Assembly (NCBI GenBank): GCA_001275005.1
Contig: JWZX01000516.1
Span: 1 to 11,945 of the forward strand
Direction of reading: 5' to 3'
DNA length: 11,945 nucleotides
Source of the DNA: Chrysochromulina tobinii
Lineage: Eukaryota > Haptophyta > Prymnesiales > Chrysochromulinaceae
Shown here: piece by piece, positions 1 to 7,748 of the stretch
Position numbering within the stretch: the stretch's first letter is position 1
Layout: each line of letters starts with the position of its first letter
Made by a program: the position numbers and the translations under genes
Notes under the pieces: model-generated
Told to the model about the DNA's origin: nothing
What the model saw: the letters and a program-made list of their open reading frames with translations, nothing else
The model's database searches: none

Positions 1-400
1 GATACACGCAGGATACATCACAATACATCAGGATACGTATCCTGATAACAACCCCCCCCAAACTCGATAACAAACCCCCCCTGACCCCTATTCCGTCAGC
101 GCTAGTAAATTGTGCTGGCTTGGTGACATGAATCAGAAAATGACAACCCGTGTAGAAAACCTTTCTGCACTTTCTGTGCACACAAGAAAAGACGATTACA
201 AACCTTTTTTGGTTTCGGGCAGTGTTTCAGTGGAAAATGCCAGGCACGTTTGTGGAAGTTGTGAGGCATTTTCCGATTCGATTGCACGATTCTATTTGCC
301 TCACACATCTCCGAAGACGTCCGAGGACGCCACGACGCGGGTTGCCCCTTGCACGACGGGTCAGTCAGAGTTCCCCGACACAACAGTAGCGATATCATCA
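1..400. repeat. Repeat-bearing upstream region of the ABCG gene
   Basis: The first 45 bases carry the related words GATACA, GGATACATCA, AATACATCA and GGATACGTATCC, and a perfect 20-nt palindrome lies at 27-46. A direct repeat of period 22 follows: GATAACAA plus eight C at 44-59, and GATAACAAA plus seven C at 66-81. A 10-bp inverted repeat (GGAAAATGCC at 232-241, GGCATTTTCC at 265-274) could form a stem with a 23-nt loop. The + strand frame used by the ABCG N-terminus is open from about 110, with ATGs at 128 and 140, so part of this stretch could encode a longer cytosolic N-terminus. I see no motif in that translation. The region is less GC-rich than the genes, as expected of promoter or 5' UTR. 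Confidence 0.5.
27..46. repeat. Perfect 20-nt palindrome
   Basis: ATCAGGATACGTATCCTGAT equals its own reverse complement over all 20 bases; bases 26 and 47 do not pair. It ends a run of GATAC/ATACATC repeats, so it could be a binding site for a dimeric protein, a cruciform-prone repeat, or the edge of a repeat array that extends left of the window. Confidence 0.75.
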
Positions 401-2258
401 ATGACGGTCGAGCCCACGCCCACACTAGGTGATTTGGAGTGTGCCAGCGAATTCCCAACCCCGAAAGGCTCACCGAAAGACAATGGTGTGGCTGTCAGCG
501 TTGAAAAGTGAACAAAAAGAAGGACAAGCTCGTCATCCTCGACGGGATCACCGCCATCTTCGCGCCGGGAAAGATGACCGCGCTCATGGGCCCCTCAGGC
601 TGCGGGAAAACAACGCTGCTCGAAGTGGTAGCCGGCCGCAAGAATTCTGGTACTATCACGGGCAACATTAAGTACGGCGGCGTGTCGCCGAAGAAGGAGG
701 CGCTCAAACACTGCGTCGGCTACGTTGAGCAGTTCGACACTCTGGTTGGTGAGCTGACGGTGCGTCAGATGCTCATGTACACGGCGGAGTTGCGACTGCC
801 TACGACGGCGCCCACGAAAGACAAGGTCGCGCGCGTCGACGAGACGATCGCCAGGCTCGACCTGAGCTCGTGCACGAACACCGTCATCGGCAACGCGCTG
901 CAGCGTGGCATCAGCGGCGGTCAAGCGAAGCGCGTCAACCTGGCGCTCTCGCTGATCATGCGTCCGTCGGTGATCTACCTCGACGAGCCAACAAGTGGCC
1001 TCGACTCCAACATGGCCAACGAGGTCGCCGACTGCTTGCGCAGTCTCGCGGATGAGGGCCGGACGATCGTGTGCACGATCCACTCGCCCACCGCGTACGC
1101 CTTTGGCCGCTTCGACGATCTGCTCATGCTCAAGGCAGGGAAGGTCACTTACTCAGGCGAGCTCGATGCCGCCGCCCGCTACTTTGAAAGGGTCGCGATG
1201 GTGAAGCCGCCCTCGGGCTTCTTCTCTCTGCCCGAGTACCTCGTCGACCTCACCTCGAATGGCAAGTACGCGGCCGTTAGCAAAGACGTTGACTTCCGTG
1301 CGCTATGGGCCAAGTCTGAGGAGGCGGCCACAATGGGCAAGCTCGTTAGCGCCCAGGCGAATTCCGACATTGCCGCACGCCTTGTGGTGCCAGCATCGAT
1401 GCCCGGACAGCCCAGGCAGTTGGCCACGCTCCTGCGCTTCCGTATGACGACGCACTACCAGAACGGCGAGTTTCTTGGCCCGCGCATCGGTGACAAAATC
1501 ATCTTTGGGCTGCTCATCCTGTCGCTCTACTGGGGAATCGGCGACGACGAGGACACCTCGTCCATTCAGTCGACCGCGAGCCTGCTGTACTTCATCTCGG
1601 CGCTCTGCGGCTACGGCGCCGCCGCATTCGTGCCGTCGCTCACGCTCGACCGCCATTGTACTACCGCGAGCTCGCGGACGGCTGCTACACGCCGCTCGTC
1701 TACTACATGAGTAAGTTTGTGGAAGAGGCGGTGCTCGCCATCTTCACCTCGCTCCTCTTCTCGTGCATCACCTTCTTCGGCTGCCAGCTGCAGGGCTCCT
1801 TTTGGGTCTTTGCGGGCGTCTACTACCTGACGACCATGTGTGGCATCTGCCTCGCCTACGCCGTGGCCGCGATCGCCCCCAACATGGATGCGGCCAACGC
1901 CATGCTCCCGACGTATGTGACGACCTGCATGTACTTTGGCGGCCTCTTCCTCCTGTACGACGAGATCCCGATCGGATGGTACTGGTTCTCGTGGACGTCC
2001 TTCCTACGCTACTCGTGGGGCGCGCAGATGCTCAACCAGTACTCGGACTCAGCCGTCGGCCGCTATCCCGCGTACGTGACCCAGTCTGGCCCCGTCAATG
2101 TGCTGGACTTCTACGGCATGAAGGGCGACATCATGGCTCATCAGGGCGAGCCCATGATGTCGCTTGGTGCGTGTGTGGGTTTGCTCGCCCTGCTCGTGCT
2201 CATTTTTGCGACGTGCGGTGCGTTCTCGATCGCGTACATTCGCCACGCCACTAGATGA
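401..2258 (+). CDS. ABCG (White/PDR-type) half-transporter, frame broken twice
   Basis: This is an ATP-driven exporter half with one nucleotide-binding domain followed by one membrane domain; ABCG members move lipids, sterols and xenobiotics as dimers. Counting from 508, Walker A (GPSGCGKTT) is at residues 28-36 (nt 589-615). The Q-loop VEQFDTL follows, then the signature ISGGQ (910-924), Walker B VIYLDEP plus TSGLDS (970-1008), and the H-loop His at 1081-1083. Membrane segments begin near 1498 (IIFGLLILSLYWGI) and continue to the TGA at 2256-2258. The frame shifts near 504-508 and near 1651-1654, and one extra base at each site restores the family sequence. About 615 residues result, normal for a half-transporter. 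The N-terminal start is uncertain: ATG 401 is conservative and ATG 128 is in the same frame. No intron is visible. The breaks are either assembly errors, which I favour, or a recent pseudogene. Confidence 0.88.
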
Positions 2259-2604
2259 TTGATGCGCAAGATGACTGTGATCATCAGTGAATCCTCCCTT
2301 GGGCGCTGAGGCCCGTGGATTCTCGACGGCGGACGGCCTGTGAGCCTGTGTCTTGTCTCATCTCTCGACCGGAGGCGTCTTGTGAATGCGACACGGCCGC
2401 GCCGAATGCTAAGCTCGTCGGGGTCTTAACTACATGTGCGTTCGAAAACACACAACATCGATTTCAATGGAGCTCAAGTAAAATATATACTCGCGTCGTA
2501 AGTGCTAAGTCGGAGGCGCTGCTGTCTGCTGTCTCGTCACTCGTGGCGGAGTAGGGGCGAGTGGCGTCTCGCGGTGAGCGTCGAGCGTGCGTCCTGCTGT
2601 GTCG

Positions 2605-2637
2605 GGCCGTCTGTGGCCGTCTGTGTGGCCGTCTGTG
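2605..2637. repeat. Short tandem repeat, GGCCGTCTGTG x3
   Basis: The 11-mer occurs at 2605-2615, 2615-2625 and 2627-2637. The first two copies share one base and the third is offset by one. This looks like a slippage-type microrepeat in non-coding DNA. Confidence 0.8.
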
Positions 2638-3022
2638 AGCGTCTGAGGCGCGAGGTGTGGCGTGTGCGGCCGGTGCCGGGGCCGCGGGCGGAGAGGCCCC
2701 AGCCACGGGGATCGCGCGGTCGCTCGGTCTCGCGTCCTCGCGTCTCCTCTGTGTGCGTGTTCGTGTTGCAGCTGCGCGGCGCGACGTGACCACATGCATG
2801 TTCGGTCCGGGTCGCGCGCGCGGTCGGACGGAGATACGGGAGGTAAATCCGAAGGAACGGAAGCCGGTCGCATGTGCACGCAAGGTTTCGTCATACGTCA
2901 AGCCCCGCGTGTGTGGCGGGGTGCCGGGGTCTGCTCGCGTGCTCGTGACGTGCTCGGACCACGAGCGCGTGTGCCGACTCGGCAGTGTGTGTCTTTCCCT
3001 GTCTTTCCAGGGTGGGTTCTAC

Positions 3023-3050
3023 GATCTAGCGCCTACGAGCCGGCTAGATC
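3023..3050. repeat. 8-bp inverted repeat
   Basis: GATCTAGC at 3023-3030 and GCTAGATC at 3043-3050 are perfect reverse complements around a 12-nt spacer. It could form a weak hairpin in a transcript of either convergent gene; no function can be assigned. Confidence 0.5.
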
Positions 3051-3072
3051 CACCTAGATTGCGTTGTCTTCT

Positions 3073-3102
3073 CTAGGGCGAACTAGGGCGAGCTAGGGCG
3101 AA
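3073..3102. repeat. Three tandem 10-mers CTAGGGCGAR
   Basis: CTAGGGCGAA, CTAGGGCGAG and CTAGGGCGAA lie head to tail with no spacer. The unit contains TAGGG but lacks the fixed T-rich, 6-8-nt form of a telomere repeat, so I do not call it telomeric. Confidence 0.85.
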
Positions 3103-3141
3103 CAACCGTGAAGGGTTGTAGGCGCAAGTAAACCAACATAC

Positions 3142-3155
3142 CATGCACGTGCATG
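3142..3155. promoter_or_regulatory. 14-nt palindrome with a CACGTG core
   Basis: CATGCACGTGCATG is a perfect palindrome. CACGTG is the core bound by bHLH and bZIP factors (E-box/G-box) and the arms read CATGCA, the plant RY word. It lies between two convergent genes, where no promoter is expected, so either it is chance or it serves an unseen transcript. Confidence 0.3.
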
Positions 3156-3485
3156 AGCTTTCATGTCTGGAGGAATGAGATGCGCGTTTGTGTGAGAGTG
3201 CGGCGACGCGACACCGCTCCGGACCCGCGCACACCCGGCGGTTGCGGTGTGTCACGTGTCTACGCATTCCCGCGTTCCTGTGGTGTTTCAGCGGCTCGGC
3301 GCCGCCCGCCGCGTTCGTCGTGCCCCACCCTCCTCAGACCCGTACTGTCTAGAATAGGGGACTCAGAGCTCGGCCTCGGCGGCCAGCTCTCGGGGCTGAT
3401 TAATACTTAACATCCATAGAGAAGTGTGAAGCACAGGAAGACGCTTTCCAGTGCTGAAAATTGAAATCACCTGCCTCTCATGGAC

Positions 3486-5075
3486 TCATGCACTCCACAT
3501 TGCAGTCGTGATGGACGTGGCCGGCAGCATCACCTCGGCAATGCGCTCGCCGCTGCACACAGTCACTTGCCGCTCGCTCGTAGCCCGATTCACCAGTTGC
3601 AGCACGGCGCCATTCGGAGACGGAGTGTGCTGCTCCTCGGCAGGTGCCTCAAACGCAACTGCAGAGACGCCCTCTGGAAGAGCTGCCTCGCGCGTGCCAA
3701 GGCGCGCGACGCCTGGGCGCACGAAGCGTGAAAAATGCGCCAGGAAATAGAAGAGGGCCGTTGGGTGGAAGGACGGAGCATCGACGACGACAATGGGCTG
3801 CTGGAAATTGTCGCCAAAGTCTCCGTGCTGGGGCGAGTATGCGAACGGACCACCCTGGGCGTTCAGGAGCAGATTCCAGTAGATCCAGCCAGACGCGCCC
3901 GCCTGCACCTCCTTGATGATCCTGTGGCCCCACGTGGGCCCATCTGCCCAATCCGTACGGGGTAACGGGGGCGCAAGCTCTGGGTCGCGCGGCCAGTCGG
4001 TGCATTTGGAAAGCGTGGCCGCCGACTTGCAGTTCGGGTCGTCGCCGTTGTAGGCATAGCAGATCTCCGTCATCCACAGCGGTCGGCCGGGGTACGCGCG
4101 CGCCAGGCTGTCGATGGCATCGTATCGCTGGCGCGCATCGTTGCAGGAGCCGTCGTCCTCGTACTGGCAATCGTAGCCATGGTACGCGATGACGTCCATG
4201 TACTTACGCGCACCCTCGTCCGCCATCACGGTGGGCACGAATATTCCCGCCGACTCTCGGGTGGCCTGACCGCCGTAGGACAGCTTCACCAAAGGCCAGA
4301 GGCCACGGCGTTCGAATAGAGGGCCGAGGTGTTGACCGAGGAATTTGGCAAGCTGCGGCGCACCCATCTTCGTGTACGAGTCGGCCGGCTCGTTGAATGC
4401 CTCGAGGAATGTGAGGGCGAGGCCATGTGACCTGTACGCCTCCACATACCGTGCAAAGTAGAGGGCGAGCGCATCGTAATACTTGGGCTCGACGACGCCG
4501 AGTAGCGGCAGCGAATCAACGAGCATCCAGTCAGGCGGGAAGTCCATGTACGCCTGTAGCGTGCCATTAAAGCCAGCTGAATACGCGCGTTTGAGGAATG
4601 GAATGGTCCCATTGGGGCGCAAATCGCGCTCGATGGTGAAGTTGACCATGCCAACGTCGCCGGGCACGTCATCATACGTGGACCAAGGTGCCTGCGTCGA
4701 GAAGTCGTTGCACAGCATCGTCGTCTTAAGGGCGCTGAGCCTCGCTCCTGTGGACCCAAACAGAAGTTCGAGGAGCTCCGACTGCGCATTCGCAGGCAGT
4801 GAATTGAGATTCATGGCGCTTGCTTCGGTCATTGAGGCTCCAAAGCCACCCATGATCTGCCGCCGGTCATCGTGGAGTACAGTCACACTTGTCTCTGGGC
4901 ATCGGCCAGTGCGCCAATCAATATCAGACTGTGTTGCGAGGCGTTGTTTGACGTCCGAAACCACACGATGCAGCACATTCAAGCTCGTGCCAACAACCAG
5001 GGGCAAGTTCAGCAGGTGCAGGAGCATGGCGTAATGAAGCTGAGAGTGAGTGAGGCGTCGCGGAGGGGTGCACAT
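3486..5075 (-). CDS. GH30-family glycosidase, glucosylceramidase-like
   Basis: The likely reaction is retaining hydrolysis of a beta-glycoside, plausibly glucosylceramide, in the lysosome/vacuole or outside the cell. Numbered from ATG 5075 (529 residues): IMGGFGASMTEA (74-85) matches the GH30 GFGGAFTDA segment, DFS near 124 follows the next strand, the acid/base Glu is E229 in FNEP (nt 4389-4391), and the nucleophile is E337 in WMTEICYA (nt 4065-4067). Their spacing of 108 is close to that of human GBA1. Near the C-terminus YWNLLLNAQGGP and LAHFSRFVRPG match the WNLAL..GGP and LGHFSKF blocks of the GBA1 type. The frame continues upstream to a GTG at 5132, but ATG 5075 is the first ATG. ATG 5027 starts immediately at a hydrophobic signal-like stretch and may be the true start. 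Sequons NFT and NGT fit secretion. There is no intron. It is divergent from the 5290 gene. Confidence 0.9.
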   Translation of the reverse strand: MCTPPRRLTHSQLHYAMLLHLLNLPLVVGTSLNVLHRVVSDVKQRLATQSDIDWRTGRCPETSVTVLHDDRRQIMGGFGASMTEASAMNLNSLPANAQSELLELLFGSTGARLSALKTTMLCNDFSTQAPWSTYDDVPGDVGMVNFTIERDLRPNGTIPFLKRAYSAGFNGTLQAYMDFPPDWMLVDSLPLLGVVEPKYYDALALYFARYVEAYRSHGLALTFLEAFNEPADSYTKMGAPQLAKFLGQHLGPLFERRGLWPLVKLSYGGQATRESAGIFVPTVMADEGARKYMDVIAYHGYDCQYEDDGSCNDARQRYDAIDSLARAYPGRPLWMTEICYAYNGDDPNCKSAATLSKCTDWPRDPELAPPLPRTDWADGPTWGHRIIKEVQAGASGWIYWNLLLNAQGGPFAYSPQHGDFGDNFQQPIVVVDAPSFHPTALFYFLAHFSRFVRPGVARLGTREAALPEGVSAVAFEAPAEEQHTPSPNGAVLQLVNRATSERQVTVCSGERIAEVMLPATSITTAMWSA

Positions 5076-5289
5076 CGCGGAGCGGAGAGCCCGGGCGCGC
5101 CGAAAGTTTGAGAGCCATCCATTTATGGCCACGCCTCAAAACCACTTCAGGCCCAAGACTCTCGATGTCGTTTGAAACGTTCATCAGTATTTCAGTCACA
5201 CACGAGACAGACACACACGGGACACATACGTGACAGCACCGGAGATGCTCCGGTACACACCGTAGTTTCACGTTCACAACTAATCGCGG
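5076..5289. promoter_or_regulatory. Shared 5' region between divergent genes
   Basis: This short gap must hold the start signals of both the GH30 gene (-) and the 5290 gene (+). It contains a CA-rich stretch (about 5196-5231, with ACACACGGGACACATACGTG) and a 7-bp perfect hairpin, ACCGGAG at 5238-5244 with CTCCGGT at 5248-5254 around ATG. I see no convincing TATA box. Co-regulation is an inference from the arrangement alone. Confidence 0.4.
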
Positions 5290-5302
5290 ATGTCCATCCG
5301 CG
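5285..5302 (+). promoter_or_regulatory. Inverted repeat spanning the start codon
   Basis: CGCGGAT (5285-5291) and ATCCGCG (5296-5302) pair perfectly around the tetraloop GTCC. The stem includes the first two bases of the ATG at 5290. If that ATG is used, the hairpin would hide the start codon in the mRNA. If it is not used, this argues for a start further downstream or in an upstream exon. Confidence 0.5.
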
Positions 5303-6459
5303 CGGTTGCCGACGGCACGGCCAGCGCAGCGCATGAGTGCAATACGCTGCGGACTAGACACAATGTGCAACCGGGAGCATCTTGGGGAACCCTTTCGGTC
5401 GCGGGCAAGCGGCGGTGGGCTGAGATAGCCTGCGATCACACCGATGTGTCACAGTGTCACAGCAACCCGCCATGCGGGGTGCACTTGGGCCGGGCGTGCA
5501 CACAAGAAAGCCCCATGTGCCTTCCCGTGGTGCCCGGGCAAGAGCCAAAAGGTGTGTCCCTCTTCCAGCCGAGGTGCTCAAACGGGGCTCAGGTCTCCAG
5601 TTGGCCGCGTTTTGACTCGCTCGGCGACCTAGTGGCCAACTCGCGGTGGGCCCGATATTTTCTGAGCGTGTACGGCGAGCTACCGATGGCGCGTGATTTC
5701 CCCGTGTGCACCTTCGATTTCTGGTCGATTGACAAGCCAAAGCTGGACGCTGCGGGCATCACGACGCCCTCGCCCGTTCGAAAGCGCGTGCAGCCCAGAT
5801 ACAACGAGAGGCGCTTCAACTGGACAGACGGTGAACTCTTCGGGCGCTACCATGAGGACAACCCGCAGTTCTACCACGGATTTGCAATTTACCACTCGGA
5901 CCGGCCATATGTCAAGCACAACCAGTGGGTGGAGGTCACGCACCACCGAGCCACGAACACGAGGGGTACCGCCGACGAAGCCTCCGGAAGGGGGGCCAAT
6001 ATGTGGTTTACCTATACGCCCGGCAGCGGCGTCTGGTACTGGACTGGGCGAACGGGGCTCTTTGATAGCCACGATGCGGCTGCGCGCGCGCTCTGCCACA
6101 ACGTTACGAGCGCCAAGTGGCTGCGTACGGCCCTGATCGACGACGGCTTCTTGTCCGTCTGCGCACGGCGCGCGGGCTTTGACACGATCGCCTTCCGGAG
6201 CTCGCGCATGAAGATCCAGAACAAGAGCTGTGAGCTCCATGATCTCGTGCGATGCCCAGCGATCGTGACCACGAGCGGCACTGTCGCGACCATGGGCATG
6301 GTCGGCATGCTCGAGCTCTTTGCGCCCCGACTGGCGGGCCGGTGGTCGTGCGGGCAGAGGGCAAGTGGCGGCAAGCCTCTCGCACGCTTTCGTGCAGGCT
6401 GGCGGGCGTCGAGGGAGTGCGTCTGCAACAATAGCGAGCCTTGGCTGAATTGCGCGTAG
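5290..6459 (+). CDS. Cys- and sequon-rich protein of unknown function
   Basis: I cannot assign a function. The 389-residue translation has a protein-like composition (rich in Trp, Tyr, Phe, His, Cys). Visible features are FNWTDGELFGRYHED (176-190), NQWVEVTHHRA (211-221), the block MWFTYTPGSGVWYWTGRT (238-255) followed by FDSHDAAARALC (258-269), then CARRAGFDTIAF (291-302) and a C-terminal CVCNNSEPWLNC (377-388). The order 'PGSGxW...GRT, then A..GFDTI, then a Cys pair near the end' resembles, from memory only, uncharacterised proteins expanded in haptophyte-like algae. Sequons at N177, N271, N311 and N380 suggest a secretory route, yet no signal peptide follows ATG 5290, so the first ~100 residues may be mis-assigned or an upstream exon may be missing. 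The next gene on the same strand starts 79 bp after its stop. Confidence 0.65.
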   Translation: MSIRAVADGTASAAHECNTLRTRHNVQPGASWGTLSVAGKRRWAEIACDHTDVSQCHSNPPCGVHLGRACTQESPMCLPVVPGQEPKGVSLFQPRCSNGAQVSSWPRFDSLGDLVANSRWARYFLSVYGELPMARDFPVCTFDFWSIDKPKLDAAGITTPSPVRKRVQPRYNERRFNWTDGELFGRYHEDNPQFYHGFAIYHSDRPYVKHNQWVEVTHHRATNTRGTADEASGRGANMWFTYTPGSGVWYWTGRTGLFDSHDAAARALCHNVTSAKWLRTALIDDGFLSVCARRAGFDTIAFRSSRMKIQNKSCELHDLVRCPAIVTTSGTVATMGMVGMLELFAPRLAGRWSCGQRASGGKPLARFRAGWRASRECVCNNSEPWLNCA

Positions 6460-6538
6460 TTGTGAAACTGTTATTCTTTCAAACAACCGTTCATCTCTCT
6501 CGTCACCTCGTGAATTATGGAGAACGCCCAAAGAAATT
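6460..6538 (+). promoter_or_regulatory. Very short intergenic leader with duplicated start context and uORF
   Basis: Only 79 bp separate the upstream stop from ATG 6539. AATTATGGAGAA occurs at 6513-6524 and again at 6535-6546, a tandem near-duplication of period 22, so two ATGs both read Met-Glu-Asn-Ala. The first (6517) opens a 12-codon uORF that ends at TAA 6553-6555 in another frame, overlapping the main start. A pyrimidine-rich stretch (6490-6510, TTCATCTCTCTCGTCACCTC) precedes it and could be an initiator region. Confidence 0.6.
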
Positions 6539-7748
6539 ATGGAGAATGCCGCTAAAGTCGGGACCGTTGCGGTAATTGCCGCAGGCGTCGGGCTCGGATT
6601 GTACTTATTGCATCTGAAGAAGCAGAGATCAGCTAGCGCACCGCCCGTGCCTGGCGAGGCCCACATAACTACTAACGATGGAATTCGCCTTCAGTACGAA
6701 TGCACCCGCCTCGCCGGGACTGCGGCCAACCGGCGATCGCCTGTGCCACCAGTTGTCCTCATACATGGATGGAGCGGAAGTTGCCGCTATTTCGACAGCA
6801 CCATCGATGCGATTGCGGCGAGGACAGGTGGCACAGTGTACGCTTACGATCTGCGATTCCATGGCCGGTCGGACAAGCCTTCGTGGGGCTTTCATGTGCA
6901 CCGGCTGGCAGCCGATCTGCACGACTTCTTGACAGAGTTGCAGATCCAGCAACCTGTGGTGGTTGGCACATCCCTCGGCTGCGCCATCATCTGGGCGTTC
7001 ATCGAGCTCTATGGAGACGACATGCTGCACAAGTGTGTCTTCGTCGATCAGGCACCGTCTCAATGGATTTTTTCCGATTGGTCATTTGGCAGCAAGGGTA
7101 TCTACGACCCGGCCTCGCTTGCCAAGATTCAGGGAGCGCTCTTCGCCGGCATGGATAGTTTTGCAAAAGGCAACGCAGAGTGTTGCCTCTCGCACACACT
7201 GCCCGGGCCGCTCATGGAATTGCTAGCTCAGGAGACGCTGCGGTGCGACCCGGAGCACTTGGCGAGGCTCATGGCCGATCACGCGTGCGCACGGCACGCG
7301 AGCTCGAACCTACTGGTTGCGATATTCATAGTGCATCTGATGGCATCTGATTATCTGATTGCATCCGATCGCACAGGATTGCATCCGAAAGCATCTGATT
7401 GCAACTGACGGAGCTCGACTTGACAACACTGCGTCACCCGATTCGCAATGCCCAATCTCCAACGGTCGGTCTCCCTCATGCTGAGTCTCATGCGAGCATA
7501 CGCCGACTCGCGTGTCTGACAGGCCGAGGGACTGGCGGCCAGTGCTGCGCCGCGTCAGCAGGCCGTGCCTCAATTTGTACGGCACGGACAGCGGTTGCTT
7601 CCCAGTCGAGGGCACGCGCGCCGTCGGCGAGCTCATCCCCGACTGCGAGAATGTCCCCTTCGACGGATGCAACCACTGGCTTTACCTAGAAGCGCCCGAG
7701 CGCTTCGCACAGCTCGTGGGCGACTTTGCGTTGAGAGCGTCGTCGTGA
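6539..7748 (+). CDS. Membrane-anchored alpha/beta hydrolase, two exons
   Basis: Coding is 6539-7284 joined to 7523-7748, 323 residues. Residues 8-25 (GTVAVIAAGVGLGLYLL) form an N-terminal membrane anchor followed by KKQR, suggesting a fold facing the cytosol or an organelle surface. VVLIHGWSGS (72-81) gives the oxyanion HG, DLRFHGRSDKP (104-114) is the family strand-4 loop, and GTSLG (143-147) is the nucleophile elbow with Ser145. After the splice, LNLYGTDSGCFP carries the likely acid (Asp near 271) and GCNHWLYLEAPERF the catalytic His (near 300). These match the epoxide-hydrolase/haloperoxidase-like branch; the substrate is unknown. Without splicing, the frame runs to a TGA at 7406-7408 and loses the Asp and His, which is the main argument for the intron. 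The second exon has no in-frame ATG at its start, as expected of an internal exon. Confidence 0.85.
7285..7522 (+). other. GT-AG intron in the alpha/beta hydrolase, 238 nt
   Basis: The donor is CACGC|GTGCGC and the acceptor is TGTCTGACAG|GCCG. Splicing joins ...LMADH to PRDWRPVLRR through a split Ala codon (GC + G, phase 2) and restores the hydrolase C-terminus in frame. An AG six bases downstream (7527-7528) would also keep frame, deleting two residues. Inside are five copies of GCATCYGA (7333, 7343, 7361, 7381, 7391). Confidence 0.72.
7333..7398 (+). repeat. Intronic GCATCYGA repeat cluster
   Basis: GCATCTGA or GCATCCGA starts at 7333, 7343, 7361, 7381 and 7391, with steps of 10, 18, 20 and 10, so the spacing stays near multiples of ten. 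GATTGCA also recurs. This may be a decayed short tandem repeat. Confidence 0.75.

Larger units (their letters stand above)
2259..3485. other. Long GC-rich spacer between convergent genes
   Basis: This separates the 3' ends of the ABCG gene (+) and the GH30 gene (-). Open frames exist on both strands but translate to Arg/Ala/Pro-rich sequence without motifs, typical of chance ORFs in GC-rich DNA. It holds three copies of GGCCGTCTGTG (2605-2637), an 8-bp inverted repeat GATCTAGC/GCTAGATC (3023-3050), three tandem 10-mers CTAGGGCGAR (3073-3102), and a 14-nt palindrome (3142-3155). Pyrimidine-rich stretches ending in CAG at 2769-2771 and 3008-3010 resemble + strand splice acceptors, so an unrecognised spliced or non-coding transcript is possible. 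Confidence 0.5.

Noticed and set aside
2464-3076. Several overlapping open frames on both strands
   Set aside because: All are Arg/Ala/Val-rich with no domain and arise from GC-rich sequence without stops.
3073-3102. Telomere-like TAGGG repeat
   Set aside because: The unit is a 10-mer (CTAGGGCGAR) in three copies only, in the middle of genes, not a standard telomere repeat.
5076-5132. GH30 start at 5132
   Set aside because: The codon there is GTG. ATG 5075 or 5027 is a better eukaryotic start, and the latter leads directly into the signal-like stretch.
5680-6666. 328-residue open frame on the minus strand
   Set aside because: It lies antisense to the unknown gene and the start of the alpha/beta hydrolase. 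Its translation is Arg/Ala/Pro-rich without motifs, while the + strand gives protein-like sequence.
401-7748. Lipid-metabolism gene cluster (ABCG, GH30, alpha/beta hydrolase)
   Set aside because: The genes lie on both strands with a 1.2-kb gap and an unrelated unknown gene between them; a shared pathway rests only on broad family names.
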